Notes under the pieces: model-generated
What the model was told of the DNA's origin: nothing
Database searches by the model: none
Seen by the model: the letters and a program-made list of their open reading frames with translations, nothing else
Made by a program: the position numbers and the translations under genes
Part shown: positions 36,772 to 48,249 of the stretch, one piece after another
Numbering within the stretch: position 1 is the stretch's first letter
Layout: the number at the start of each line of letters is the position of its first letter
Assembly (NCBI GenBank): GCA_020310875.1
Contig: CM035431.1
Coordinates: 16,051,267 to 16,115,266 of the forward strand
DNA length: 64,000 nt
Direction: 5' to 3'
Origin: Ceratopteris richardii
Taxonomy: Eukaryota > Streptophyta > Polypodiopsida > Polypodiales > Pteridaceae

Positions 36772-36789
36772 TGTCGATCGCGATCGACA
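36772..36789 (-). repeat. 18-bp perfect palindrome in the leader of N
   Basis: TGTCGATCGCGATCGACA, identical to its reverse complement. The M counterpart at 62579-62596 has the same frame but two base changes. Confidence 0.95.
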
Positions 36790-36890
36790 GAGGTCAACGC
36801 TTCAGGGACAGTGCAGAGCTTTTCCGTACCTACAACACCAATGTCACAACTCTACATCTCACCATCACACGCTCGTCCTCAAAGCTCGAT

Positions 36891-36907
36891 CCTCAGCAAC
36901 GACACCA
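36891..36907 (-). other. Relic PBS of N (Asp tRNA type)
   Basis: Minus strand TGGTGTCGTTGCTGAGG, decayed from the TGGCGCCGTTGC site seen intact in M. Confidence 0.75.
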
Positions 36908-36915
36908 AAATTTGG

Positions 36916-37545
36916 TGTACCTGAGTGATGAGTAGCACCTCCTTTAATGTCAATCCGGGAAGACGTGAGGATGGTATGAAGACCTCGAACAAGTGATGGC
37001 ACAAGTGTGTGAGTGAGAAGCACACAAACATGCACACACATACACACACACGCACACACACGGTGAAAACAAAGAGAGAGACAATGGAGTCACTTCTATT
37101 GCCAAAGAGTCCTCATACAAGTTCAACTCTACAACAAACTAACCCAAAAATGAGCTCTCTAGCTCTTTTTATAGTTTTTGACTAGCTTTGGTCCTATTCA
37201 GATCTAGTGTCCGGCCTAGTTAAAAATTAGGTTCTAAGACTATTTTGGAGGCTCAAACGAGCTCTGAAAATTATGAAAATTGGTGCATAAGTAGTACTAA
37301 TATTCCTCAAGCTGAAGGACTCCTCGGCTTGTACAAAATGGAGTAGGAATAATCAAAAATGATATTTACAATGGTGTGAAATGACTAAAATCACTATTTG
37401 GGAAATATTAATTCATGAAAAATGATAGGCCTATTTGTTGGATCTCCATTGACTGCTTTGCCTACTTGGCCCTTCTCTGTGCTCTGATTCTCTTCGTTGG
37501 ACTCCTTGTCTCCTAAGTCCTTGACTACCCTAACCATTGCCAACA
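36916..37545 (-). repeat. 5' LTR of gypsy N
   Basis: 630 bp, plus strand TGTACCTGAG to CATTGCCAACA. It aligns end to end with the M LTR (62967-63593), and both are followed by unrelated sequence. Includes a CA microsatellite (37021-37061). Confidence 0.9.
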
Positions 37546-37640
37546 CCATATTGCCCTTTGATATGTGAAAGGATTGAGCATAGAAAACCACCTTGTAAAC
37601 AAGGTCATCATGTTGGCCAATTCACATCAAACTACTCTTA
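37546..37640 (-). pseudogene. Protease-region scrap of the G family
   Basis: The minus strand matches G around 40500-40570 (protein wording HISKGNMV after VVFYAQSF). N appears to have inserted into it at the GGCAATATGG site. Confidence 0.7.
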
Positions 37641-39333
37641 TCATTAGTGTCCATGTGAAAGGCCAAATGGCCACATAACATTTTTGTATATGTTCTTTAA
37701 TAAAACATATAGTGTCTTGGTCATCCATAAACTATAAGTTTGATCGCATGTGTAACACCTAAGAAGTCTATGTTATTGCTCCTTGTGTATTTTGTTTTCC
37801 TGCGTATTTTGTAGCCTTTGTGTAGACTACCGTGTGTGGTGCTTTGAGCTCGGTTTTCCACTTCGAGGATATTGTCATAGAGCTCTCAACAAGGAGGGCA
37901 CGCTATGGTGCATTGCCGTCAAAATACTTCACTCATATCAGAGCATCAAGATGCAAAAGCTTTGTTTTTTTTGTGCTAGCAAAGCAAGCACCCACCCACC
38001 CACCCAAGGCATATGACCAAGGTGGCGACGAAGGCATAGGCTTTGGCATACCTTGTCATCCGAGTCATTGAAGTCACCATTGGTGCTTTTTGCTTTGTAC
38101 GAGGGAGTACCTCAACAATCAAGGAAGACAGAGGTTCCGGGCACTTTCCAAGAGTTCACCCATCCCAGTACTGTTCCCCCCAAAGCTCGCTTAACCAGCC
38201 AATCACTTGCCACTAAGCTAAAATCTTGTCGTGCTTGAAGAACGAGAAAGACTAAGGTTCGCATTATCTTCAACAAGTTTTGGTCCCTCAAATCTTCATT
38301 CTTTGCTTTCAAAGCCTATTTTTGAAGCACTTTTGTGGTGATTTTTGGAACCATTTTGGAGTACTTTCATGGATAGTTCTCTCCATAGAGGTTCAAGAAC
38401 ATCAAAAAGAGTGGTTTTTGTAGTTTTTTGGAGCCGTTTTCGAGTACTTTGTGCATAGTTCTCTCCTCACAGGTCTAAGAACATCAAGAACAATCTTCTT
38501 TGCACTTCTTTGACAATGAATGTTCACCTTTGGGGCTATGATTTCAACCACACTAGTTAATCTATAGGTTTCTTGAAAGATTGTAGTTGTGGTGGGAGTA
38601 GCCACTGCAAGTCTATGTAGGTTTTGAGTTGATCGACACTTAAAGTTGTTGGTCAGTGTTTGGGCAATGAATTTATCTTTTCAGTGTCATTTTACTACAT
38701 ATATTGAGCACATACACACTATGTATGCTTGTATGGATACCGCTTATGTACATCCATGTAGTCATTGATATAATAGTTATGTTTTTGCATAAAGCCTTTT
38801 ACGTTTGATAAAGAGGGTCGTGGTGAGGTTTTCTTAACTCTGAGATACCTAGATGTCAGGGTCTCTTTGGTGATGTAGGTGGAAGAATTACACAGCCTCA
38901 CCATAGGAGATGTATGATAGTTGTTCAGAAGTGCTTGATAAGTCTAGTTGTGTTCTTTTGAGTGATTGATAATATTCAGTGGAGTTAGTTATTCACTATG
39001 CAGGTAAACATGTCAATACTTGCAGTTTTATGAGACTTTGACATTGGCCGTATGCTCATTTTGGAGAGGATACTCTGGCAAATGTTTTCTATATTTTTTG
39101 GTTTTGTCAACTATATAGTGGTCAATTTAGTCTTTGATACGCTTATTGGTGTGAGCACATTTATTTTAACATAATCCTCTTTGTGGATCATTATTGTCCA
39201 TTAATTCATTTTTCTAGGAAGACTGCTGAATTCTTTCTCTCCTAGAATTCGACACTTGGTAATCCTTCTTTGTGCCTTAGTGGTTTTTGGACTCTTCTAG
39301 CTCCATTATCATTCTATTCAAGTCTCCACCATC
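37641..39333. other. Non-coding stretch upstream of copia G
   Basis: No gene recognised. It probably includes the 5' LTR and leader of G, but the G 3' LTR start (43361) is not found here. A PBS-like TTGGTAATCC lies near 39254. A roughly 75-bp imperfect tandem pair spans about 38325-38480 (shared core TAGTTCTCTCC followed by AAGAACATCAA). A CCCA run lies at 37988-38007. Confidence 0.4.
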
Positions 39334-42300
39334 ATGGAATCACGGATCTCAGGCAGGTCTAGTGGATCAAGTTCTAGTGCCAGTGTTCCGAGGAGGAGCT
39401 ATAACTTGTAGGGCAAAAAACATTTTGAGATCTGAAAATTTGATGGCACAAACTTTGCTCTATGGAAGAATCAAATTAAAGATGTGCTGATTTAGAAGAG
39501 GTAACGAAAGCCAATAAATGGAATCTCAAAGAATCTTGCTAGTATGGATGAATATAATTGGGATGAGTTAGATGAAATGACCAGGTCTACCATTTGATTG
39601 CAATTGGCAGATAATGTTTACGTTACAGTATTAGACTCTGAAAGTGCAGAGGAGCTTTGGAAGAAGTTATGCAACACATATGAAAAAGAGATGACATCAA
39701 ATAGTGTATCAATGAGAAAGTTATATGACCTTCACATTAAGGACACAGATAGTTGTTGCTCATCTAAATGAGTTTGATGTTATATTCTCCTATGTATAGG
39801 CTTAGAAAATGGATATGGGTTGATCAAATGAAAGCACTCTTGTTGTTATGCACCTTTCCATCATCATGGGATATGTTTTGCATAGCTATTAGCAATAGTG
39901 CACCTAGAGGTAAAGTGGTCTATGATGACATATGTGGAGCACTCTTGAGTGAGGAGATTTGTAGAAAATCTATGGTTGGCACTTAGAGCAGAGATGCATA
40001 TAATGTTCATGATTCTTACCAAGGAAAGAATTAGCAATGTGGCAAGAGCAAGAACAAGGAAAAGAATGTTCAATGGAATAAGATTGGAAGTAAATCAAGG
40101 AAGACGGATATCAAATGCCATTGTTGTCATAAGAAAGGACACATGAAGAAAGACTAGTATGCATTAAAGAATGCTAATGGTAAAGGAAAGAATGTTGATG
40201 GGCATGTTAAACATCTACCTACACCATCTACTTTGACTATGAAGATTGAAGAAATTAATTTTTTTCTTTATGATGCTAATGTGTTGACACCTGGTTCTTT
40301 CCATGTGACACCACACATAGAATGGTTCTCTAATTATGCAGCAAAGTCTCTTGGTACCTTGAGACGGTCACTCTTACTAGTGTGACGTTGTGGGGATTGG
40401 AGATTTGGTTGTGTAGTTCATTGATGGTTCAAAATTTATTATGCATAATGTACACCATGTACCTCAGTTATCATGTAGTTTGATGTCAGTTGGTCAACTT
40501 GATGACCTTGGTTACAAGGTGGTCTTCTATGCTTATTCCTTTGGCATATCAAAGGGCAATATGGTTATTGCAAAAGGAAGAAAAATTGGCTTCCTTTATC
40601 CTTTATTTGTATCAAAGAATAAACACTTGTTAGTTGTGACTAAATAGCCGATGGCTTGTATTTGGCATGGCCAATTGTGTCGTATATCACGTAGTGGAAT
40701 GGAAAATATTTCTCGTTTTGGCTACTTACGTGTGTTATCTTTCTCTAATTTTCTATTTTGTGAGCATTGTCAATACGGAAAGGAAACTAGGAATGTGCAC
40801 AAGATGCACATTGAATCTTCAATTCAGCCTTTAGATCTCATTCATACACGTGTGTGTGGTCCTTTGCCCATAATTTCATTAGGTGGTTCTCTTTACTTTT
40901 TCACTTTCATAGATGATGCTACTAGAAAAGTCTAGGTATATCCTCAAAGCAAAGGATGAGGTATTCCCTGATTTCAGTAAATGGGTTGCTTCATATGAGA
41001 TTGAAAAAGGAACTAAGCTTAAGGCTTTACATTTAGATAATGGGGGTGAGTATACCTCACATGAATTCAGCCTTTTCAACCTTTTGTATTACTCTAGAGG
41101 AACTCGTGGGGATTTTATAGCTCCTTATATCCTAGTAAAAAATGGTGTTAGTGAAAGGATGAATAGAACTATTCATGATAGAGTAGTTTCTATGCTGCAT
41201 CATGCAAACCTTTTACAAGGCCTTTGGGCTAGAAGCAATATTGACTACAGTTCACATGATTAACCTTTCACCTAGTATTTTCAAAGGTTGAAAGTGGCAC
41301 AAGAATTATGGACAAGGAAGCTACCATATTATGATAATCTTTGAGTTTTTGGGTGTGATGCATATGTTCATATGCCCAAAAATTGTAGACAGGAGTTGGA
41401 CCATAAGTCCAAGAAATGCATTTTTTCTTGGATATGGTCGAGAAGGGCAATTAGGATACCACTTATGGGATCTTGAAACATGATCAATGATCAAAAGTAG
41501 TGATGTCATTTTCAATGAGTCGAAGATGCATAAATAGCACATTAAGGAGGTTGAAGTGAGAAGAGTGGTGTTTGAGGATACTAATCTTCCAATTAGCATG
41601 CATGAAAATGTTGCACATAGGGATGTCCAAGAGAATGTTCGATCAAATCAATCTGCCAATGTTCTTGTTCAGCAACCATTGAGACGCTCTACACATGTCT
41701 CACTTCCACCTAATAGATATGTTCTAGGTTTGGATTTATTATGCTAACAAATGCTCGTGAGTCTTCTTAGAGGCTAGGAAGACAACGGATCATGTCAAGT
41801 GGGAGCATGCCATGAAGAGTGAGTTGGATTCTACTCAGAAGAATGGTACTTGGGATTTAGTACCTTTGCCAAAGGGCAAGAAATCTTTACCATGTAAATG
41901 GGTATATAAGATAAAATTCACATCACATAGTGTTTCTCCAAAGTATAAAGCATGACTTGTTGCAAAGGGTTTTAAGCAAGAACATGGTGTTGATTTCGAG
42001 GAAATTTCTCTCTAGTGGTCAAGATGACTACCTTGTGCATGTTGCTTGGATTCGCTGCAACGGGGGACTTAGAGCTAGTCCAAATGGATGTCAAAACTAC
42101 TTTTTTGCATGGAGATCTTTTAGTTGAGACCGATATGGAACAAGTAGAGGGTTATGTAGTTTGTGTCAAAGAAAGTCTAGTTTGTAAGCTCAAGAAGACC
42201 TTATATGGGCTTCAACAATCCCCTAGACAATGGTACCAAAATTTTAATGCTTTTATGGTCTCAAGGCTATTCTCAAAACAATGAGGATCATTGTCTCTAC

Positions 42301-43256
42301 ACAAAGAGATGCTCAAATGGCAGCTTGATATTCTTGATACTTTATCTCGATGATATGTTGATTGTTGGGAATTCCCCTTATGACTTCTCAATTCTCAAGA
42401 AGACGTTGAGTCAGACATTTGATATGAAGGATTTGGGGGATGCAAACATATTCTTGAAATGCACATTACTTGTGATAGGTTTAAAAGATGTATATACTTG
42501 TCTCAAAGTGAGTACATATCCAAAGTACTTCATAGGTTCAATATGCGGGGTGGAAAGGCATTGAGTACACCTTTACCCACATATGTGAAATTGAGCAAAG
42601 ATAATTGCCCCAAATCAAAAGAGGAAAAGGAATTCACAACCAAAATTCCTTATCAATCTAATGTTGGTAGTCTCATGTATGCTAAGGTGGCTACGAGACC
42701 AGACATTGAATTTTTACTGGAATTTGTGAGTAGACATATGTCTAATCCTGGCAAGAATCATTGGGAAGCGATCAAGATGATTTTGAGATATCTAAGTGGA
42801 ACTAAGGACAAGTGTCTATGATTAGGTAGAGGAAGAGCGTCCATTATTGTTTAAATAGATTATGACTATGGTTGTGTAGACAATCGTAAGTCTATATCAG
42901 GGTACAGTTTACATTTTGCTAGAGGTGCTATCTCTTGGAGATCTCATCTTCAAGAATGTATATCTATTTTTTCCACAGAAGCAGAGTATGTCACAACAAG
43001 TGAGGCATGTAAGGAAGCATTTTGGCTTTCTTGTCTTGCTTGTGATATGGGTCCACCTCAGAATGTAGCTTATTTGCTCAGTGATAATCAGAGTGCCATT
43101 GCTTTGGCTAAGAATCAGGTCTCTCATGCAAAGACCAAGCACATTGAGGTGAGGTGTCACTTCATTAGATATTTCTTAGCCACTCAGTGCATTACTCTTG
43201 AGAAGGTTCATACTCGAGATAATGTTGTAGATGCTTTCACTAAAGCTCTACCATAG
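39334..43256 (+). pseudogene. Broken gag-pol of copia G
   Basis: ATG 39334 (MESRISGRSSGSSS), then FDGTNFALWKNQIKDVL after two stops. Gag runs to about 40170, with a knuckle-like CHCCHKKGHMKKD that ends in a stop where the last Cys is expected. PR 40260-40400 has FHVTPHIEWF; the usual DSGA block is damaged. IN 40730-41260: CEHCQYGK, HTRVCGP (Asp to Arg), LDNGGEYTSHE, NGVSERMN. RT 41860-42560: QMDVKTTFLHGD, LYGLQQSPRQW, YLDDML in place of YVDD. RNase H 42840-43256: STEAEYV, SDNQSAIALAKN, ending FTKALP. About a dozen frameshifts and stops. Confidence 0.88.
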
Positions 43257-43360
43257 GATAGCTTTCGACACTATTGTCACTTGGTGGGAGTTACATGTTC
43301 ATGATCTTACACCATCACTTGTATATTGTGTAACATGCCCATCAAGTGGGAGGTATAGTT

Positions 43361-43430
43361 TGTATAATCACACTCTAGTATTTTTTATCATTCTTTATTT
43401 TTTCCACCGTAGTTACCCATCACTCAAGGA
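43361..43430 (+). repeat. Truncated 3' LTR of G
   Basis: Starts TGTATAATCACAC shortly after the purine run and ends where H coding sequence begins (about 43430). The rest of the LTR is missing. Confidence 0.55.
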
Positions 43431-44676
43431 CATGTAGAGACAGGGGATGACATTGAGCACAATATTACGCATGTGGGAATTGTTGCATTGAATGGATGTC
43501 AAATCTCCAAGGTGTTAAAGGATGTGTTGCATGTGCCAACCATGACAAGGAACTTGGTTTCGGTAGGTCAAATGGTTGAAAGAGGTTATGAGGTGAGGTT
43601 CAATAAGCAACGATGTTTTGTTGAAAACCCCATGCAAGACTACAAGCTCATAGAAAAAGGAAAGAAGCAAGGAAGACTCTTCACCATGGAGGTAAAGCCA
43701 TCAACCCCTCACACTGTCTACTTGTCAATTGAAAATAAACAAATTGCAGCAATCAACTTATGGCATAAAAGAATTGGTAACTTAAACTTACAAAGGTTGA
43801 AGGACATGCAAAGGAAGGGCTTGGTGAGTGGTCTACCTGATCTTACATCTTAGAATATGCAACATTTGTGCCATGCTTGTCAATTAGGAAAACAAAGCAG
43901 ATTGCCATTCAAGAAGGGATCACATGTGAGCAATGAAGTGTTGAATCTCATACACACAGATGTATGGGGACCTACAAGGGAGCCATCCATTGGAGGTAAT
44001 AGATATTTTGTCACATTTATAGATGATAAGTCAAGGTTTGTTTGGATGTATTGCATGAAGTCAAAGTCAAAGGTGTTTTACCACTTCAAGAGGTTCAAAG
44101 ACCTAGTGGAGAAGGAAATAGGGAAGTATAAAAGACTCTCAGATGAGATGGAGGGGGAGAGTATTTTTCAAATTAATTTTCAGATTTTCTACATGAACAT
44201 GGCATCAAAAGGCAATTCACTTGCAAGTTAACACCTCAACAAAATGGGGTGGCAGAAAGGAAGAATAGATACATAATAGAAGTGGCTAGATCTTTGTTAA
44301 ATGAAATGAAGGTTCCTAACTCTTATTGGGTTGATGCAACAAATACAGCCATATACATTATGAATAGGTGTCCAACCTCAGGGGTACATGGAGTTACACC
44401 TTATGAATCTTGGCGTGGTAAGAAACCCAACCTTTTACATCTCAAAGTATTTGGTTATGTGTGTTATGTTCACATACCTCAAGAATTGAGACACAAGTTA
44501 GACCCGAAGGCAGATAAATGTATATTTCTTGGATATTCTTCAAAACAAAAGGGTTTTAGATGCTATAACCCTTGTACCAAAGATCTTAAGGTATCTAGGG
44601 ATGTAATATTTGATGAGTTGCTACCTTGGTATGGTAGCAAAGATGTGTTACAAGTTGATGATGCATATGAAGCCGA
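43431..44676 (+). pseudogene. Copia H, protease end and integrase, plus strand
   Basis: Starts inside PR (GHVETGDDIEHN) and continues through the pre-integrase region (LWHKRIGNLNLQRL), CHACQLGK, HTDVWGP, a frameshifted region near 44150-44235, NGVAERKN, and the post-IN region to VDDAYEA. At 44676 it is cut by element P and continues at 52081 in the same reading frame. One stop at about 43851. The upstream half of PR and gag are not here; a matching half lies on the other strand at 52430-53474. Confidence 0.9.
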
Positions 44677-46978
44677 TGTCGGAGAGAATTCTCTCTCCTC
44701 AACTTGATGAAGAAGCATTTGGCAGGCAATAGTTTGATAGAAATGTATATGAGAAGTTAAACGCATCATTTTTACTTCTACTCCTTTATATGTGCTGAGC
44801 CTTTCAGATATGGTGGCATTGATTGATGTAATAGCATCTCTCATTTATCTGTTTGGATTTTTCGGGATTGACTAAGTCCAGGAAAGATCTCCGATTAGGA
44901 GTGGAATTTTGATTGTGCAAATGAAAAGTATGAACAAAGTTGTTCATATGCAAGGTCAGAGCAGCTCGCAGTCATGATACTTCCAAGAATATCACTTTTT
45001 CGTATATCACTTTCTCATGTAAAAGGCTTCATGTTTTTATTGATAAATATATGCAAACTATTAACTATGCAAATAAAAAGAGCCACACGGTTGGCCAAAG
45101 GAAGGTTGTCATCGATAGTGAGCTTGCGGTGGTGGCAATCATGCAAAAGGGTATGCATGAACGTACAAGGGCCACGAACAAAAAAAGAGAACACGCGGTC
45201 AGAAGGGAGAGGAAGAATATGAATCGGCAGTTCTGAATTCATAGGGGTATCAGAAATGAACACAGGCAGAGGAGAAGAAAGCGGGCGCTATTCAGAAAGA
45301 TGATAAGCACTTTTGATGTGCTCTCTCGGAGTTCATTGGGAGGCATGATCTCGAAGTGATACACAGAGTTTGAAGGAGAAGGTATTATTATATCCAACTG
45401 GATGCACAGAAAAGGTGAATGTCTGTCGATTGCTCTGAGATCGGAAAGGGAGAATAGCGGAAGTGCTACGGGATTTCCACAGTTGACGACCTTGTGAGAG
45501 AGAGCAGATACAGGACAGAGGTGGAATGAAAAGGAGATAAGTAAAGGTTTTCTCTGAATTGTTCAGGAATGTTTTTTTAGTTCTTCCATTGCAGGCGTTT
45601 AAAAAACAAATTGTTGTAAAGAGCACTTCGGGAGACGGCGACAAGTATTCGAACAGAGGTTCTGTTTTTTTGGGCAGAGACATTGATGGAGCTAACAGAG
45701 CAGTGTTGAAGAAAGGCAATCGATGTTTAACAGATAGTGACACAAAGAATAGGTTTCAATACATGGTTCTCGACTTAAGGAGGTATCAACAAGTGTGCGT
45801 TCATAGAGCTGGAGCTCTTTCAAGTCTCCATAGGCTGACCGCCTGTGCACAACAGCTTTCTTCCTGCAGTCGAACTGTGAATTGTTTGATGTACATCGGC
45901 TGTAGTTCTGTCTAAAGCCACCCCACGAAACAGCGCTACTCGTATCAACATCTTTTATATGCTTTAATCATTACTAATAATCGCGTATACCTGGTATGAA
46001 TCCATTCACAAATTAGCTAATTAGAAATAGTGCCCTTCGTTCATATGTGAAGAGAGCAATACTGTTTATGCCACGCTCGCAGTGATATGTATGGCAATAG
46101 AAATACGTGCTGACCCTTATGAACTATGTTACCTGACGTTGAGTAAGTATGAGTGTTCTACGCACGTTCCTGAACACATATCCGATTGTGTTCTCTTCTG
46201 TTAACCGCTAGTATCATCAATTTATTTCTTTGGTTTCTGATTTGATGCTCTGTCTTCCTTGATCTAGAAAAGTAATTTATCAAACCATTAAAGTTAATAT
46301 GTTTATGAAATCGTAGATATATTGACTTTCGTACTCACAAACGTTGCAATTTGAAATGGTTATTTAGGAGAGAGCTCAACGACATATGAATAAGCACTCA
46401 CGTATGCACTCTGAGATTTAATTATATACTCATCATGAATTTGTTGTGCATCGATAACATTTTGCGCTAATCCAAATTGTATATTGTTACTCGTATATTG
46501 TTACTCATTGGACTTTTGAATTGATCCAAGAATCGCTTTGTTTGCCAGAACACACAGTAAAAGTCAATTTGTATTTCTTAGTATGACACAAATAAAAACC
46601 GATGCCTTCATTGTTGATTGAAAGTTTCAGCCAATTGGAGTTGTGTCTCTACACATACCTCTGAATTTCGGAAAATTGTAATCAACGTTATGTCCCATAA
46701 TGAATTTGTTTACTAGTTAATCTCTTTGTGAAAATATTATGTGAGAATTAGCTTCGATGAAATTCCTTTCAAGAACTGGAATATGATGATCTGATTTGAG
46801 GCTAATGCTAAAAAGAAAAGAGTTTTGTACAAAGGTTATGTGAGTTTTCTAAGGTTTTGCAAATTCATTTAATCAAATTTCTTGAGTTTCTTTCGTACCT
46901 GAGTTGCTCTAAGCACCCTGCGTGTGCCGTATTTTTGGCGGTCGCCCTGATCCACCGACCGTTGCTTCCGCGCCGACA
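44677..46978 (+). repeat. Left LTR of P
   Basis: 2302 bp. Opens with TGTCG followed by the palindrome GAGAGAATTCTCTC and closes CGCGCCGACA. It contains a 118-codon frame (45559-45915, plus) and a 136-codon frame (45333-45743, minus), both open in the other LTR too; neither resembles a protein I know. With LTRs this young, shared open frames are no evidence of function. Confidence 0.95.
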
Positions 46979-47021
46979 TTGGTGAACCCGACGTGAACAA
47001 ACGGCCTTGCAACTCAGGTAC
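46895..47021 (+). promoter_or_regulatory. 13-bp inverted repeat enclosing the PBS of P
   Basis: GTACCTGAGTTGC (46895-46907, near the LTR end) is the exact reverse complement of GCAACTCAGGTAC (47009-47021, just past the PBS). In RNA this forms a long stem with the LTR end and PBS in its loop; a shorter CCGTT/AACGG pair (46959-46963 with 47000-47004) nests inside. It resembles in layout the U5-leader stem of retroviruses, which helps start reverse transcription. Function here is inferred. The right LTR arm (51997-52009) has one C-to-T change that would still pair as G-U. Confidence 0.75.
46980..46996 (+). other. Primer-binding site of P
   Basis: TGGTGAACCCGACGTGA, one base after the left LTR. 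It begins TGG as expected for complement to a tRNA CCA end, but it is neither the Met nor the Asp type used by the other elements here. I cannot name the tRNA. Confidence 0.75.
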
Positions 47022-47160
47022 ATGTTTCTGGACTGTTTTCTCAAATGCATGCCAAGTAATGTATGTTTGATGTATGTATAACCTCATAGCTTGGTTTTCG
47101 TTTATGTGGTGCTTCTTTGATACTCAAGTGTGAGTTATGGGCAATTAGCAGCGTACAAAC

Positions 47161-48249
47161 ATGAAAAATATACATCAATGTAAAGAATCTTTTGAAATTA
47201 GTTTACAAGAGCATAATTCAACGAGTATTGTTATTGATGAAGCATATGTGAACGCATTGATAGATCAACATTTGAGAAAATGGGAAGATAAATTCATAGA
47301 AAGGGAAAACAAGGCCAATGAAGCTCTACAAAAGACATTTAGAATGATTTTGACTTTAAATGATACGCTTAAAGCTATGCCAGAGACTTTACAAGTATTA
47401 AGAACTAGTCTTAGAACTTGGAAAGAGGAAATGAATGCTGAGTTTCAAGAAATGAACCAGAAGTATGAAATATTATCTAAACGAATACAAGATTTAGAGC
47501 TAGCTAAATGTGAGCATGAAAAGGAGGGAATGAGCCAAAGTTTGTTTATAGATCCTTCATCTATAACACATGCTCATGATTGTAGAAAATCTAGTTGTAG
47601 ACATTCATTAAGACCATCAAATAGGACTCGAATGAGACCTTTGCAGTGTTTTTGGTGCGATCAATATGGCCATTTATTTTGGAATTGCAGGTCGTATGAA
47701 GATGCACGAAAACGGAAACTAGTGGTTGAATTTGAAAGGAAAATTTGTAATTATCAGGATCGATCACCTTTAAAATTAAATCTAGGAAGGGGTGGAATGA
47801 AAGAACTATTTAAGGAGATTCAAACTAAACCTAATCCATGTGAAAGTAAAAAAGTATGGAAGCCTATCATACATATGAACATTCAAACAAAAGAAGAAAT
47901 AAGAGAGAGGACATCAAACCAAAAACAAGAGTTAAAAGAAGAAATCAAAATGATAAAACTAAAGGAAGAAGATCAAAAATCGATTATAGAAGAGCAATTG
48001 GAAATTGATCTAGGTGATTTTGAGCATGAAATACAAGTAGGAGCAAGGAAACTTAATAATGTACAGATTTCACTTGATCCAATGCTCCTTTCTAATGAGA
48101 ATTTGTTTGATCAAGTCAAGCTTAAACAACTTCAAACTCAATTTCACAAACATGAATATAATCAATTTAAAGAAGAAGGAATTAAACAAGAAGAGACCAA
48201 ACAAAGTATTATGAATCAAAACAAACAAACAAATGAAATAGACAAGTAA
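47161..48249 (+). CDS. Gag-like protein of element P, with zinc knuckle
   Basis: An intact 362-codon frame from ATG 47161 to TAA 48247-48249, the only long coding region in P and the first long one after the PBS. Residues about 28-120 are charged and heptad-like (KWEDKFIERENKANEALQ, then MNAEFQEMNQKYEILSKRI), suggesting a coiled coil that could drive particle assembly. A CX2CX4HX4C zinc knuckle is complete at residues 163-176 (Cys163, Cys166, His171, Cys176), followed by basic residues; it would bind RNA. The C-terminal 180 residues are rich in Lys, Glu and Gln with no known fold. I see no protease DSG motif. No capsid family can be named from the text alone. It would package P RNA, or that of a partner, in cytoplasmic particles; this is inferred from position and the knuckle. 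Confidence 0.85.
   Translation: MKNIHQCKESFEISLQEHNSTSIVIDEAYVNALIDQHLRKWEDKFIERENKANEALQKTFRMILTLNDTLKAMPETLQVLRTSLRTWKEEMNAEFQEMNQKYEILSKRIQDLELAKCEHEKEGMSQSLFIDPSSITHAHDCRKSSCRHSLRPSNRTRMRPLQCFWCDQYGHLFWNCRSYEDARKRKLVVEFERKICNYQDRSPLKLNLGRGGMKELFKEIQTKPNPCESKKVWKPIIHMNIQTKEEIRERTSNQKQELKEEIKMIKLKEEDQKSIIEEQLEIDLGDFEHEIQVGARKLNNVQISLDPMLLSNENLFDQVKLKQLQTQFHKHEYNQFKEEGIKQEETKQSIMNQNKQTNEIDK

Larger units (their letters stand above)
35370..37545 (-). mobile_element. Gypsy fragment N with large internal deletion
   Basis: Minus-strand Ty3/gypsy remnant: LTR 36916-37545, Asp-type PBS relic, long leader with palindromic repeats, then directly RT/RNase H. Gag, PR and the N-terminal part of RT are missing, with the junction near 35858. 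LTR and leader are related to element M over their full length. Confidence 0.85.
39334..43430 (+). mobile_element. Copia element G, decayed
   Basis: A fourth copia family, plus strand: gag, PR, IN, RT, RNase H, a polypurine stretch AAGTGGGAGGT (43344-43354), and the first about 70 bases of a 3' LTR from 43361 before a break at about 43430. Minus-strand scraps of the same family lie at 37546-37640 and 54663-55345. Confidence 0.85.

Noticed and set aside
37641..39333. Host gene upstream of copia G
   Set aside because: Short frames only, no splice-consistent protein with a known family, and low-complexity tandem segments.
47161..48249. A host coiled-coil gene captured by P
   Set aside because: The zinc knuckle, position after the PBS and LTR context favour gag; no host family is recognised, so capture is not supported.
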